Assembly: GCA_037176885.1 (NCBI GenBank)
Contig: JAWWNJ010000040.1
Location: forward strand, 1,612,001 to 1,676,000
Reading direction: 5' to 3'
Length of the DNA stretch: 64,000 nt
Source of the DNA: Favolaschia claudopus
Taxonomy: Eukaryota > Basidiomycota > Agaricomycetes > Agaricales > Mycenaceae
Made by a program: the position numbers and the translations under genes. This document shows, one piece after another, positions 32,331-43,000 of this stretch (within the stretch, counting starts at the first letter, position 1; every line of letters begins with the position of its first letter). Below the pieces are notes generated by a model. It had not been told where the DNA came from. It did no database searches and was given only the letters and a program-made list of their open reading frames with translations.

Positions 32331-35300
32331 GGTGGTCTGGACAGACCGAAGGGATTGGCTAAAGCGATCACCCATCAGTCACGTGTCTCCTCATTCTTTT
32401 CGTCTCGCCCGCCTCCGCATCGCGCCTTTGGCTCGGTGACTCCGTCTCTTTGAGACCTTCTCTTCTCCAGCCCCTCCCCCTCCATGACCTCGAGTCTCCT
32501 TCCCCGCTTCTAGTCTTGTCCCCCCGTCGCCGTCATACCCTCTTTTTTCGTGTTTTCCCTTCCTTTCTGGGTGCTTCCGCTGCCATCTCATCCTCTCCCC
32601 CGCCTTCGGCTGGTCGACTTCGATGCCTCCTCTTCGGCCTATCCCCAGCCTCATTCAAGTTGATGGAGTTCTTCGCTTTGGTGTTCCCGACCGAGGACCA
32701 TGGACACCGCCAGATGATGGAAGAATTTTGATGACTGCTGGGACTCGGGTGCGCTCTCAGATATGCTGGGGCCATAATCGTGTTGGAGGGTGTTGGGATG
32801 GTCGACGCCGGTGTCCCCGTCGTCATGTTTGCTCCCATTGCGGTGACCGTGCTCACACTGCGGCTTTCTGCGCACGTCGTTCGTCAAAACCCCCAGATGT
32901 AGCTCGGCCTACTCCGCCTCAGGAAAATCCCCCTATTGGTGTGTTAATGAAGCCGGGTGAGCGAGGGGGAGATGCTTCTGGCTCTCCCTGCTCAATGAGC
33001 AGGAAAGTCTCATCTCCCCTGTCATCTACCAGCGTCGTCGAATCTGACCATGCTCCCATTCTTTCCGAGATACCCCCAATGCCTCCTTTTCCCCCGGCTC
33101 GCCCAAACACCAATCTGCTCTTCCCCCTCACATCTCCCCATTCAAAGTCAATGCCGCCCACGAAGCTACATCCTGACGCTTGGGCCAGTGCGCTGATTGA
33201 TTATCCAGACCGTCAGTTTGCGGACACCCTTGTGTCTGCTATTCGCTATGGTGTTCTTCTTGGTGTGGATCCTGCACGTATGCCTTCCCCCTCCTCTTCG
33301 GCCCCTGCACCCCTTCCCTCTGCACTTGCGTTTCCCGAGACGGTGGACAAGGATATTGCCCATGAGGTTTCTCTTGGGCGTATCATTGATATCACGGACA
33401 TGGCTGATACTGTCAAGCCCGTCCTTTCTCCGCTGGGTTCTGTACCCAAGAAATATAGCGAGAAACGTCGTCGGATTCACCATCTCTCGTATCCCCATGG
33501 ATCCTCTGTCAATGACGCGATCCCAGCTGAGTATGGCCATCTGGTCTACGAGGCTGTTATGGGGGCAATTGATCGCATACGGGAAGCTGGCCCTGGATCC
33601 TTCCTTTATAAGGCAGATCTGGAGGCTGCATTCAGGCATATTCCGATTCACCCTGACCATGTGCATCTGATGGGTTTCGAGTGGAAGTTGCGCCTGTTCC
33701 TTGACATCTTCCTACCGTTTGGTGTTCGTACAGGCCCCCGCCTGTACAACTACTTTGCGGAGGCTCATCACTGGATTTTGCTCTGCCGTGATGATGTCAT
33801 GAAGCTCATTCAGCACTACCTGGATGATTGGTTCAACGTTACTCCTGCTGCGAAGGGTGTGGAGTACGCTCGTCATGGTCGCGCAGTCTTCCGGACCGTT
33901 GCTGCCGAGTTGGGCTTTTCAATCTCCAGTGACAAGGAGCAGGGTCCGACTCACTGCCTCGAGTTCCTCGGCATTGAGCTGGACAGTATTGCTATGCAGG
34001 CTCGTCTTCCTCAGGACAAGCTTGCTCGCCTCCTTGTTCTTCTGGATGGGTGCCTGTCCCGTCGATCTGCGAGCCACTACGACCTCGAGCAGCTCTGCGG
34101 CCATCTCGTCTTTGCTCAGTCGGTAATTCCGGTTGGTCGATTCTTCACTCGCCGTATTCGGGACTTCATGCGCCGCCTTTCCCTCCTTCCCCGCCACCAC
34201 CGCCGCCGTCTTCCTTCCTCTGCCCGCCTCGACATTGCATGGTGGAATACCTTCCTCCCGTCTTTCAATGGCATTTTTGCTATTGGACCTCCACGTCCCA
34301 CTGTCGAAATCTTCACAGATGCGAGTGGTAAGCTAGGTCTGGGTGGCCATTGGGGTAGCGGCGATCTGTTCTTCACTGAGCCTGTACCAGCGAAGTATGC
34401 ACGTCATCCGATCCATTGGAAGGAAATGCGTGCTGTGTTGAGGGCTGCGGAGCTCTGGGGCCACTGTTGGGCTGGGTTGGAGGTGGTGTTTCGTATTGAT
34501 AACGAGGCCATCTCGACCTGCTTGCAGTCTGGCTCTATTGACCATCCGCCTACGCAAGCTCTCTTCCGCCAGTTCGCTCTCCTGGCCGTTCAACAGGACT
34601 TCACTTTTCGCCCGGTTTGGATCTCAACGGACGAGAATTCTGTTGCTGATGCGCTTTCCCGCTTCCGCTGGCTCACACTTTCAAAGTTGTATCCGCACTG
34701 GCCCCTCCCCAAGTCTGGTACCCGTCCTGCCCGCGTCGCTGTCTCTCTCCCCTCTGTCGTCATTGTGCATTCCTAGCACCCCTTCCTCCCCCTCCCCCTC
34801 CCTCCCCTCTCGCCTCCCCATTGCTGTCCATCTCCTCCCTGTTTTTGTGGAGCCTGTGGCGCTTCCCCCTGTATTTCGCCCACCTTTGGCTGCTTCAGGG
34901 TGAGCTGTTGGTTTTGGGCTGCCTCGGCTCCTTCGTCTTCGGGCGGAGTGCAGCGAGCTCCATTTCGGAGTTCACGCCCAATATATCAATGGCTTGCTTA
35001 CTCATCTCTCCCTCTCGAGAACTCAGGCCAATCCTAGGTGGTCTGGACAGACCGAAGGGATTGGCGAAAGCGATCACCCATCAGTCACGTGTCTCCTCAT
35101 TCTTTTCGTCTCGCCCGCCTCCGCATCGCGCCTTTGGCTCGGTGACTCCGTCTCTTTGAGACCTTCTCTTCTCCAGCCCCTCCCCCTCCATGACCTCGAG
35201 TCTCCTTCCCCGCTTCTAGTCTTGTCCCCCCGTCGCCGTCATACCCTCTTTTTTCGTGCCCACCCACCCATCCCTAGTTAGTTTTGCTATTTCCTGCGCA

Positions 35301-35463
35301 CTCACGTAGCTACGGATTTGTTCTGTATTCTTTAGTTGCGTAGGGGCTGCCTCGGCTCCTTCGTCTTCGGGCGGAGTGCAGCGAGCTCCATTTCGGAGTT
35401 CACGCCCAATATATCAATGGCTTGCTTACTCATCTCTCCCTCTCGAGAACTCAGGCCAATCCT
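32331..35463 (+). mobile_element. DIRS-like (Ngaro/PAT-type) retrotransposon with split direct repeats and no recombinase
   Basis: Repeat A occurs at 32331-32552 and 35037-35258 (222 bp, one mismatch by eye at the ttggctaaag/ttggcgaaag position). Repeat B occurs at 34916-35035 and 35344-35463 (120 bp, no mismatch seen). The order A1-ORF-B1-A2-B2 is the split-direct-repeat layout of Ngaro/PAT elements, in which B1 and A2 meet at the circle junction. The only ORF is gag-like zinc finger plus RT plus RNase H. The 140 bp between its stop and B1, and the 85 bp between A2 and B2, cannot hold a YR. Confidence 0.92.
32623..34776 (+). CDS. DIRS-type reverse transcriptase-RNase H with N-terminal zinc finger, intact
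   Basis: 717 residues from ATG 32623. Residues 48-83 carry a CCCH/CCHC-type finger (C48, C57, C64, H68, C70, C73, H78, C83), the nucleic-acid-binding part of the fused Gag. RT motifs are LYKADLEAAFRHIPIHPDH (328-346), LPFGVRTGPRLYN (364-376) and the YLDDW box (399-403). RNase H has D566 (FTDASG), E601 (HWKEMR), D626 (RIDNEA) and D677 (VADALSRF). All catalytic residues are present. It would copy the element RNA in the circle-forming DIRS cycle. A tyrosine recombinase normally encoded downstream is missing, so integration would depend on another element. The frame carries no stop or shift. Confidence 0.93.
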   Translation: MPPLRPIPSLIQVDGVLRFGVPDRGPWTPPDDGRILMTAGTRVRSQICWGHNRVGGCWDGRRRCPRRHVCSHCGDRAHTAAFCARRSSKPPDVARPTPPQENPPIGVLMKPGERGGDASGSPCSMSRKVSSPLSSTSVVESDHAPILSEIPPMPPFPPARPNTNLLFPLTSPHSKSMPPTKLHPDAWASALIDYPDRQFADTLVSAIRYGVLLGVDPARMPSPSSSAPAPLPSALAFPETVDKDIAHEVSLGRIIDITDMADTVKPVLSPLGSVPKKYSEKRRRIHHLSYPHGSSVNDAIPAEYGHLVYEAVMGAIDRIREAGPGSFLYKADLEAAFRHIPIHPDHVHLMGFEWKLRLFLDIFLPFGVRTGPRLYNYFAEAHHWILLCRDDVMKLIQHYLDDWFNVTPAAKGVEYARHGRAVFRTVAAELGFSISSDKEQGPTHCLEFLGIELDSIAMQARLPQDKLARLLVLLDGCLSRRSASHYDLEQLCGHLVFAQSVIPVGRFFTRRIRDFMRRLSLLPRHHRRRLPSSARLDIAWWNTFLPSFNGIFAIGPPRPTVEIFTDASGKLGLGGHWGSGDLFFTEPVPAKYARHPIHWKEMRAVLRAAELWGHCWAGLEVVFRIDNEAISTCLQSGSIDHPPTQALFRQFALLAVQQDFTFRPVWISTDENSVADALSRFRWLTLSKLYPHWPLPKSGTRPARVAVSLPSVVIVHS

Positions 35464-35661
35464 TGGACAGAGTCCAGTTGATGATGATATCACGCCTGCA
35501 AGTGGAGTATTACCATGATATGTGACGTAGACCACCTCACTATGTTAAAGGTTCCTTAGCATAGTGGTTGTAGTGTCGTTTTATTATTTAGTCGCGCGGG
35601 TTCGAACCGCGCGATGCGAAATACTTATAAATTATAACTTAAATAGTAAATAGAAGTCTTA
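35464..35661. other. Right flank of the DIRS element, carrying a tRNA-like sequence
   Basis: Only the tRNA-like segment described separately is recognisable. Confidence 0.4.
35551..35622 (+). ncRNA. tRNA-like segment or degenerate tRNA gene
   Basis: A box TAGCATAGTGG (35557-35567) fits the consensus perfectly, and B box GGTTCGAACC (35599-35608) sits in a strong T-stem (cgcgcgg..ccgcgcg). The D-arm resembles tRNA-Asp/Gly. The 7-bp acceptor stem (ggttcct against the 3' side) does not pair and no clear anticodon stem forms, so I rate it a pseudo-tRNA or SINE head. Confidence 0.5.
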
Positions 35662-37174
35662 CAGTTGCGGCGAAATTAAATGCAGTACCATAAAAGGAAA
35701 TTTCTGTAAAAACAGCTCTGGACAGGGCAACGCGAGGCAACGCGGCCGAGTCTCAAGTCAACATTGGTGTCGCCAATTTAGATGTTTGGGTGGTGAAAAT
35801 GATCCATGGGAAAATTGATTTCGGCTCCGATTGGCCGATTTAGATTACAGCTTATTGCACCTTGATTGCACCAATCGTTGTCTTACACCGGCCGGTACGG
35901 CCGGGAAAAAAATTGTGATTTTTTTGACCATTTTCGGCGAACTCAGCGCCTCAAAATACAACGATTTACGCCTTCAGACCAAATATTCCCACGGTGTTTC
36001 GGCGAACTCAGCGCCTCAAAATACTAAGACAAGTGCCTAGTTGCACTGTACAACGATTTACGCCTTCAGACCAGATATTCCCACGGTGTTTCACTTTCTC
36101 GGGCCCAGCTGGCCGAGAAATTGCACCCGTTCCCTTCGGATCTGTCATCTTGCTCTTCTCTTCTCATGCCTGCCCCCACGAAACAACGCTGCAAGCGGCC
36201 CAGACGAAGAAATTAGCCCAGACAGCACGCTCAAAGGCAGCTGAAGCCAGTGCCCAAACCGAGGACCCGGACTTCGTGGATGAAACCGAGTTTGAGGGAG
36301 ATGATCAGGTGGAAAAAGAAGGTGTGGGTGGGGATCGAAGCACAAGCCGCTTACGGACGCCCAGGTGTGTACTCCGCGCATGCGTATGGTGTGGTCCCCC
36401 ACAACATTATAATGGATGTAAATATCATATCTAGGGCTTAGGTATTCTCAAAACACACTTATAGACAACTCATAGATGCATCCGAGCAGTGTTGGGGAGG
36501 TCAGGTCAAGGTCAGGTCAAGAGGGGTTGACCTTCTTGACCTTTGGGCCGGTATTTAATTATGTATTTAGTAATGGCTCGAGGCAGGAGGCTCTTTACAA
36601 TGTTCAAATGCACTTCTGTGGCCTGTTTCCGAGGTCTTTTCCTGCACGGTCCACCGAATCGAGCTCAATCCACCATGAGAACTGATGCGATGTCCGCTTA
36701 TGGAGGAGAGCCAAACATCAACAAATTGATCTGACCCCCGCTGACCCGGGGTCAAGGTCAGGTCAACTAGAGCCTGGTTGACCGTTGACTCTTGACCCAA
36801 GGTCAGGACCCGGGTCAATCGCAACACTGCATCCGAGTCGTTTTCTTGCGTGTCTGAATGATGCCGGTGGCTGCCGAACGACTTTCCCACGCATGTTTCA
36901 CTTTTTCGACCCTCTAAAAACCAAACCTTGGCTGATTGCTTAGCTATTGAATCAGAGGATGCTCAGAGCATACTAGAGTTGTTTTCCACTGTTCCCAAGT
37001 CTCTCCAATCACATTGTAAAATGTAAATGAGAAAGTTTTCTGAGGGCCGGTGTTACCTGTCACCGGCATTCAAGAAGTCACCACTTGGCACTGTATATCA
37101 AGCCTTCTCCAGTCAGGGGATGAAAATGGTGAGAATTTCCTTTTATGGTAATGCATATAATTTCGCCGCAACTG
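35662..37174. mobile_element. Long CAGTTGCGGC-family element (1.5 kb), TA-flanked, with nested insertion
   Basis: Ends cagttgcggcgaaattaaat and atttcgccgcaactg are inverted and TA-flanked (35660-35661, 37175-37176). Subterminal blocks (accataaaaggaaattt; gatccatgggaaaattgatt; ctccagtcaggggatgaaaa) are shared with the 368-bp member at 57219. Inside, the segment 35938-36095 holds a partial internal duplication (cggcgaactcagcgcctcaa twice). A hAT MITE is nested at 36487. A K/A/E-rich frame at about 36170-36340 may be a transposase scrap. Confidence 0.75.
36487..36829. mobile_element. hAT-type MITE, 343 bp, target duplication CATCCGAG
   Basis: TIR cagtgttg/caacactg; CATCCGAG at 36479-36486 and 36830-36837. 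Subterminal ggtcaggtcaa/ttgacct repeats in both orientations. Nested in the CAGTTGCGGC element. Confidence 0.92.
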
Positions 37175-37176
37175 TA

Positions 37177-38070
37177 CAGTAAGTATAGGTACTATAATAG
37201 AAAGCGCAACAGAGTTGTTATATTTTGACCGTTTTCCCCGCTCTCTCACCCCTTCCCTCTCCTCCTACTTATCACACTCTGCAATCCCAGATATCGTGTG
37301 ATTCGCTGCCGCTCGCCGTATTGGTCGGCCCGCCGCATTGACCGCGGGAGGTGGTGATGATATTCGCCTGGGTGAAGTCGAGCGAGAGCTGGATGGAGAG
37401 GGGCTCGGCGAATGAGACGGAGTTGAACTTTTTAATACCGGTAAGCGTCTGGTTCTGATTCCTTCTCAGATTCCTCTGATGCAGACTCGTCACCGCTTTC
37501 TGAAGAGCTGTAGTTTCGATTTTTGCGCTGAACGTCGTGTGACAGCTATCTACAAAACACTGGAGCGCTCCGAAAAAAAGTTCCCATTGATGCGATGACG
37601 TCAATTACCATATGAGGTAGGCACTGCCGGATACATTGCATCGACGGCTGGCGCGTCAGGGCGGGGCGACCTCGTGTTGCAGCCTATGCAATTTCTTGAT
37701 TAATAGAGAGTTTGTGCGAGCGACCCAGGTCGCTTTTCGATCGCTCAGATCTCCACAACAACAGATACCAGGTGTGAGCTCTAAGCGACCTATAGGAGTA
37801 TTGCCCTGAGACACTCTTAGGTCGCTGGGACTTCACACCTGAGACTGCTCGTTGTCGAGATCTGAGCGGTCCCAAAGCGACCCGGGTCGCTTTGCACAAA
37901 CCCGCTAATATTGGACATCCCGTTGGCGGCCATGGTAATCATGAGCCGCTTGTGTGCGGGAGGGATGTAGCGGAAGGTATTGTAGGGCATGGTAGGCGAG
38001 AGAGACGTTCCAGGAGCAGTGACGAAAGGGCGAATTAGGCAGGAGCTGTCAAAACCGTTGCAACGGTGAA
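37177..38070 (-). pseudogene. Unrecognised coding remnants on the minus strand, cut by a MITE
   Basis: From about 38065 the minus frame reads HRCNGFDSSCLIRPFVTAPG and TMPYNTFRYIPPAHKRLMIT, then MAANGMSN. The MITE at 37706-37905 then intervenes. With the MITE removed the frame ends NINQEIA and a stop. A second minus stretch (37272-37604) has KKFNSVSFAEPLSIQLSLDF and TTSRGQCGG. Both look protein-like but I cannot assign a family, nor tell whether they belong to one gene. A 38-bp sequence (agctatctacaaaacactgg onward) flanks the segment in inverted orientation at 37545-37582 and 38072-38107. Confidence 0.3.
37706..37905. mobile_element. 200-bp foldback MITE, TA-flanked
   Basis: The arms gagagtttgtgcgagcgacc and gcgggtttgtgcaaagcgac (inverted) extend through the whole element, and TA lies on both sides (37704-37705, 37906-37907). 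Same family as 38345-39056. Confidence 0.85.
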
Positions 38071-38139
38071 TTTTTTTTCCGAGCGCTCCAGTGTTTTGTA
38101 GATAGCTGGAATATGAGTGCGGTATCACACCGTGTAACT

Positions 38140-38254
38140 TTTAGAAGTTTTGGAGCATCATGAAACCAGTCTTGAAATTCATGACGTGTATTCTGACGAA
38201 ACGTCAGGAATCTGACGATGATCTTGAATTTCATGACAAATACTTCTCGCAGTG
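38140..38254. mobile_element. Truncated CACTA-like element end
   Basis: Matches the right end of the 30722-31402 element (cttgaaattcatgacg..., aatttcatgacaaatacttc, terminal cagtg). The left end was not found. Confidence 0.6.
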
Positions 38255-38344
38255 ATCATGGAATTGAATAATTTCCGGGACGAGACGTGACGAGGTAAAA
38301 ATTGAGCACCCCTACTGGTGGTACATAATAGTACTCAGTTATTA

Positions 38345-39056
38345 GCGGGTTTGTGCAAAGCGACCCGGGTCGCTTTGGGACCGCTCAGATCTCGACAACG
38401 AGCAGTCTCAGGTGTGAAGTCCCAGCGGCCTAGGAGTGCCCCAGGGCAATGCTCCTATAGGTCGCTTAGAGCTCACACCTAGTCCTGTGGTTACCACGAC
38501 CCAGTGAGTGGCGTCCTGCGTTATTATATAAGCATCCTATTTGGGAAGTAATGGCAACCGCGCCTTGACGCGACTTCGACACGTTCCCCCACGACTTTGA
38601 GCGGGGAAATTGAATTCTTGACCAGATATAGCCTCCTCGTAGCCTCAACCAACTGATCCTGGTTTCCTTTACAATATTTGAGGTGGAAAACGTAGAATTC
38701 CCTGATTTGGGCACATTTCCGGTGAGTACTGGTTTGAATACGAAACGAATGTGGATTGGGTCAAGAAAGGAGTCTTTAGTAGACCTTTGGTTCTTACATA
38801 TTTTCTGACGATTTCAGGGCTCTCAGTCGCGTCGAATTGGTGAAGGTGAGCGCGTTGTTTGGTCGTGCATCGCCATCAATCAGTGATACGGCAAGTCACC
38901 GGTTATCAGGGCGCGGTAACCAACAGACTATAACTTGCGAGGAACGAGCTACAAGTTGTAGCGTCTGTCTTAGAGAGACTAGCTCACACCTGGAATTTGT
39001 TGTTGCGGAGATCTGAGCGATCGAAAAGCGACCTGGGTCGCTCGCACAAACTCTCT
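38345..39056. mobile_element. Foldback MITE (family of 37706), TA-flanked, with a nested element
   Basis: Begins gcgggtttgtgcaaagcgac and ends with the inverse of gagagtttgtgcgagcgacc; TA at 38343-38344 and 39057-39058. The 502-bp element at 38480-38981 splits it. Confidence 0.85.
38480..38981. mobile_element. 502-bp TAGTC element with 9-bp target duplication GCTCACACC
   Basis: Begins tagtcctgtggttacc, ends inverse of tagtctctctaag; GCTCACACC at 38471-38479 and 38982-38990. Shares a ttattatataa(g/t)catc block and overall size with 15379-15892. No coding capacity. Confidence 0.85.
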
Positions 39057-39231
39057 ATTGCATGCATGAGTTCAAAGCCTGCCCATACAGTAGTGCAATA
39101 AAGACCTGGAGGAACGCATCTGGATAGCATCCGTCACCCACTCTTGGGTTTCTTCGTGGAATTCGGTGTCTAGTCACATTACGTTCATTGATTGATATTA
39201 TAACACAAGTGATCCTTATCTTCAAGACTAG

Positions 39232-39240
39232 TATAAATAT
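39232..39240 (+). promoter_or_regulatory. TATA box of the 39.3-kb gene
   Basis: TATAAATAT, 58 bp upstream of the ATG at 39298. Confidence 0.6.
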
Positions 39241-39492
39241 AGAGTCGAGAGCTTCAAAGCAGTCGAGCCCATCCCACTTTTCAGTCAATAGGTATTGATG
39301 GCCGGAATCTCCTACTCCGATCCCTGCGATCGCTTTTCAATTTCAGTCACTGCATCACCATTTTCTACCACACCGGATAGTGGGCAGCCAAGCTTCGAGG
39401 ATGACGAGATTCAAGACCTAAACAGGGCCCTTGGTAATCTTAATCTTGGTCCCAAAGAACACTTCACCAAGGTAATATCTATCAGTCAGAGA

Positions 39493-39653
39493 TAGTGTTG
39501 CCGCGAGCCAAGTCGAGTCGAGCTCCACCTCGAGGTAGCTCACTCCAAAAAGGTAATGGCTGCCTTTTCCGGCCTGATATTATCACAAATTACCTTTTTG
39601 GAGCGAGCTACCTCGAGGTGGAGCTCGACTCGACTTGGCTCGCGGCAACACTA
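39493..39653. mobile_element. 161-bp hAT MITE in an intron, target duplication GTCAGAGA
   Basis: Near-perfect hairpin with ends tagtgttgccgcgagccaag inverted; GTCAGAGA at 39485-39492 and 39654-39661. The inner block cacctcgaggtagctcactc resembles the subterminal DNA of the hAT element at 51935, its likely source of transposase. Confidence 0.95.
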
Positions 39654-40039
39654 GTCAGAGATATCTTTCCTCGTCTAATATTACTCTTCAGCAACAGCTA
39701 AACAGAGTCAAATACCACATCGATCGCATGATTAGCAATTTGCCGTTCAAGGCGGCTCTCCGAGCTGTCTGCGACCACGTTGAGAAAACATGTTCAGCAA
39801 AATTGCAGGAATTAGAAAAAGAATCTCCGGGGATAACCACAGATACAGTTACAGACAGTCTGGTCAAACTGTGTAAGGGCAACCTTTAGGACCCGAGATG
39901 TCTCGAGGGTCTAGCGAGGGAGAATCCAAAGTTAATTAAAGACACTACTAGGAATACATTACAGCGCACCTAGCGAGGGAGAATCCAAAGAGAAGAAAGG
40001 CTAAGGATTCCCACGCTAGGTGTGGCAAACATATACTAA

Positions 40040-43000
40040 CTAGTTCCCACAGGGCCGGGTCAACCGGCAATAGTCTCTGGCCCGGTCACAAGCTAAGTCC
40101 CAGCTTGATGACGTGTTTGATGGAGCTCCAGAACTATGATGTAATTGGCCTTGGGCAAAAGGTCTCAAGGCAATTTGCATCATGCTGTGCAGATCAGGGG
40201 AATGATGTAATGGGACTTGGGCAGAAGTGCCTAAGTCCCTTTGCGTCATGCTGCGCAGAAAGGAGGTTCCCCTGACATCACTCCCCCCTTGGAATGCGGC
40301 GCCTCGACGCATAGATCGCACCTGAGCTGGAGTCGACGAGCGGTCACGGAAGGGGAGGGAATCGAAGGCAGCGACAGCAATGGAGCGAGGTTTGGAAGGG
40401 TATTTGCGGTAGAAAGCAGCGACAGCGTCCGGGGCAAAGACATTAGAGTGCTTCACCCATTGATCATGGGACGGGTCATAACCCTTCCAGCGAACAAAGT
40501 ACCATAGACTCCCATAGCGGATCTTGGCATCCAGTATCTCCTCGACCTCCCATTGCTTGTCGCCAGGAACGTCAAGGACTGGTGGCGGCTCTTCGTGTCT
40601 GGGGCGAGTGGGGAATGGATCGGCTTCCACAAGCTGAAGTTTCACGACGGGGAAGACAGGGTGGAGGGCAGAGTACCGGGGCGGCAGCTCCAGTTTGAAG
40701 GCACCATTACCGACGACCTTCAGAACCTTGAAGGGGCCGATACGCCGGTGGGAGAATTTCACCGAAGGGCGGGTGGTGCGGATATCTGAAGCATCAACCC
40801 ACACCCGGTCACCAACCTTGATGTCTGGAGCTGGCGTCCGCCGGCGGTCATAGTACTGCTTGTACTCTGCCTTGGCCTTGACTAGTGCGGCCTTCGCCTC
40901 AGAAACCCCTGACGCAATCCGGTCGTGGAACTCGTTTACAGCCTCCAACCTAGAACGTGCAGCGTGGGGCTCAAAGCCCATCCGTGGAAGCCGACCAGTG
41001 TCTGTCATGAACGGTACCTGCTGCGTGGAGGAGTGCATGTGGTTGTTGTACGCAAACTCCGCTGCAGGTAGTAGCTCATCCCAGTCATCCTGCTTGTAAT
41101 TGGTGAAGAGTCGGACGTACTGCTCGAGTTCCTGGTTAACACGCTCAGTCTGGCCGTCGGTCTGCGGATGGTAAGCCGTAGAGGTGGCTGGAGTAACCCC
41201 AACAAGGCGCCAAAGCTCGCGCGTGAACTCTGCGATGAACTGGGTGCCACGATCCGAAATGTACTTCTCTGGCAGGCCATGGTGGCGCCAGACGTTCCGG
41301 TAGTACAGCCGAGCAGCGCCAACCGCGTCAATGGTGGTGTGGCACTCCATGAAGTGCGCTCTCTTCCCAAGGGCACAGACAACGACCATGACTGCGTCGT
41401 ATCCATGGGCCTCGGGAAGCTCGACAATGAAGTCGACTGAGACGGTGTGCCAGCGCTCCTCGGGGATCTCTGTGGGGTGGAGCTCACCAATCGGCAGTCT
41501 ACAAAGCGCCTTGGTGCGGCAGCACAAGTCACAAGTCGCGACATACCGACCGACATGGCGCGACAGTTGGGGCCACCAGTAGTTCCGAGACACGAGCTCC
41601 AGGGTCTTGAAACGACCGGCATGGCCTGCAACGCGCGTGTCATGGTGCTGCTCCAGGATGCGTCGGCGGAGGTCCTTGTCTCGGGGGACGACAATCTTCC
41701 CCCGGAAGTAAAGGAGTCCACCTTCAATACGCCATTCCGAAGACCGGGCAGACCGCACACCTCGGGCCTTGAGGAGTTCCTTCGCAGTCAGGGCAATGGG
41801 CTCTTCAAGGTCGGGGTCTCCAGCAAGCGCATCACGAATGTCGCGCAGGAGGGGAGCCTCAGGGCCAGCAATAACCAGGGCCTCGGTGGCCCGAACGTGG
41901 AAGAGCTCGGGTCGAAGCAGGGTAACGTCCTGGTTATCGTCCTGCACTCCATGGTCCGGTCTCCGAGAAAGCGCGTCGGGGCGACCCATGAGGTGACCCG
42001 GTTGGTGGTGCAGCGAGAAGTCGAAACGGGAGAGGTAGAGAGACCACCGAGCTTGGCGACGGTTGAGCTTCTGGGCCTTCCGGAAGTATTCCAGGTTTTT
42101 GTGGTCCGTCCAGATCTCAACCGGGTGCTGCGCGCCCTCAAGGAAGTGGCGCCACTCCTCAAGGGCTCGCACGATCGCGAGCATCTCCTTGTCGTGAATC
42201 TCGTAATTCCGCTGCACCTCGTTCAGGCTCTTGGAGTAGAACGCAACCGGATGCCACTTGCCATCGTCACCCTGTTGGGAGAGAACGGCACCGGTGGCAT
42301 AGTCAGAGCTGTCAGCCTCGAGCCGGTACGGTCGTTCGGGGTTTGGGAGAACCAGAACAGGGTCCCGAGTCACCCGCCGCTTGAGCTCGTCAAAGGCAGC
42401 TTGCTCTTCAGGCCCCCAGGTCCAGGCAATGCCCTTCTTGGTGAGTCTGAAGAGGGCTTGAGCAACGTCTGAGAAGCCCGCAATGAACCGGCGGTAGAAG
42501 TTTGTGAAGCCAAGGAACTGCTGCACATCCTTCTTATTCTCAGGCGCTGGCCAAGCTGCCACTCCTGCAACCTTTACAGGGTCCATCTCGACGTGGTTGT
42601 GGGAGATAATCACGCCGAGGTACTCAATGGAGGTCCGCTCAAACTCACACTTCTCGGCTCGAAGGTAAAGCTTGTTCGCGCGAAGCCTCCGCAGGACCTC
42701 TCGGACGATCTCTCGGTGCCGACGGATGTCTGAGTTGGCAATGAGAATATCGTCGAGGTAGACCATGACGTCGCCAGAGAGGATAAGATCCTGGAAGATG
42801 TCGTTCATCATGGTCTGGAAGGTTGCAGGGGAGTTGGTCAGACCGAAGTACATGACCAGCGGCTCAAACAGTCCCCGGTTGGTCCGGAATGCTGCCTTCC
42901 ACTCGTCGCCTTCACGGATTCGAACATTGTTAAAGCCCCACCGGACATCGAGCTTTGTGAAGTACCGAGCTCCCCTGAGTCGGTTGATGAGGTCGTTGAT

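Noticed and set aside
35551..35622. Functional tRNA gene
   Set aside because: A and B boxes are good, but the acceptor and anticodon stems do not pair.
41447..42472. 341-codon plus-strand frame
   Set aside because: Antisense shadow of the intact Gypsy-2 pol; the minus strand carries RT/RNase H/integrase motifs.
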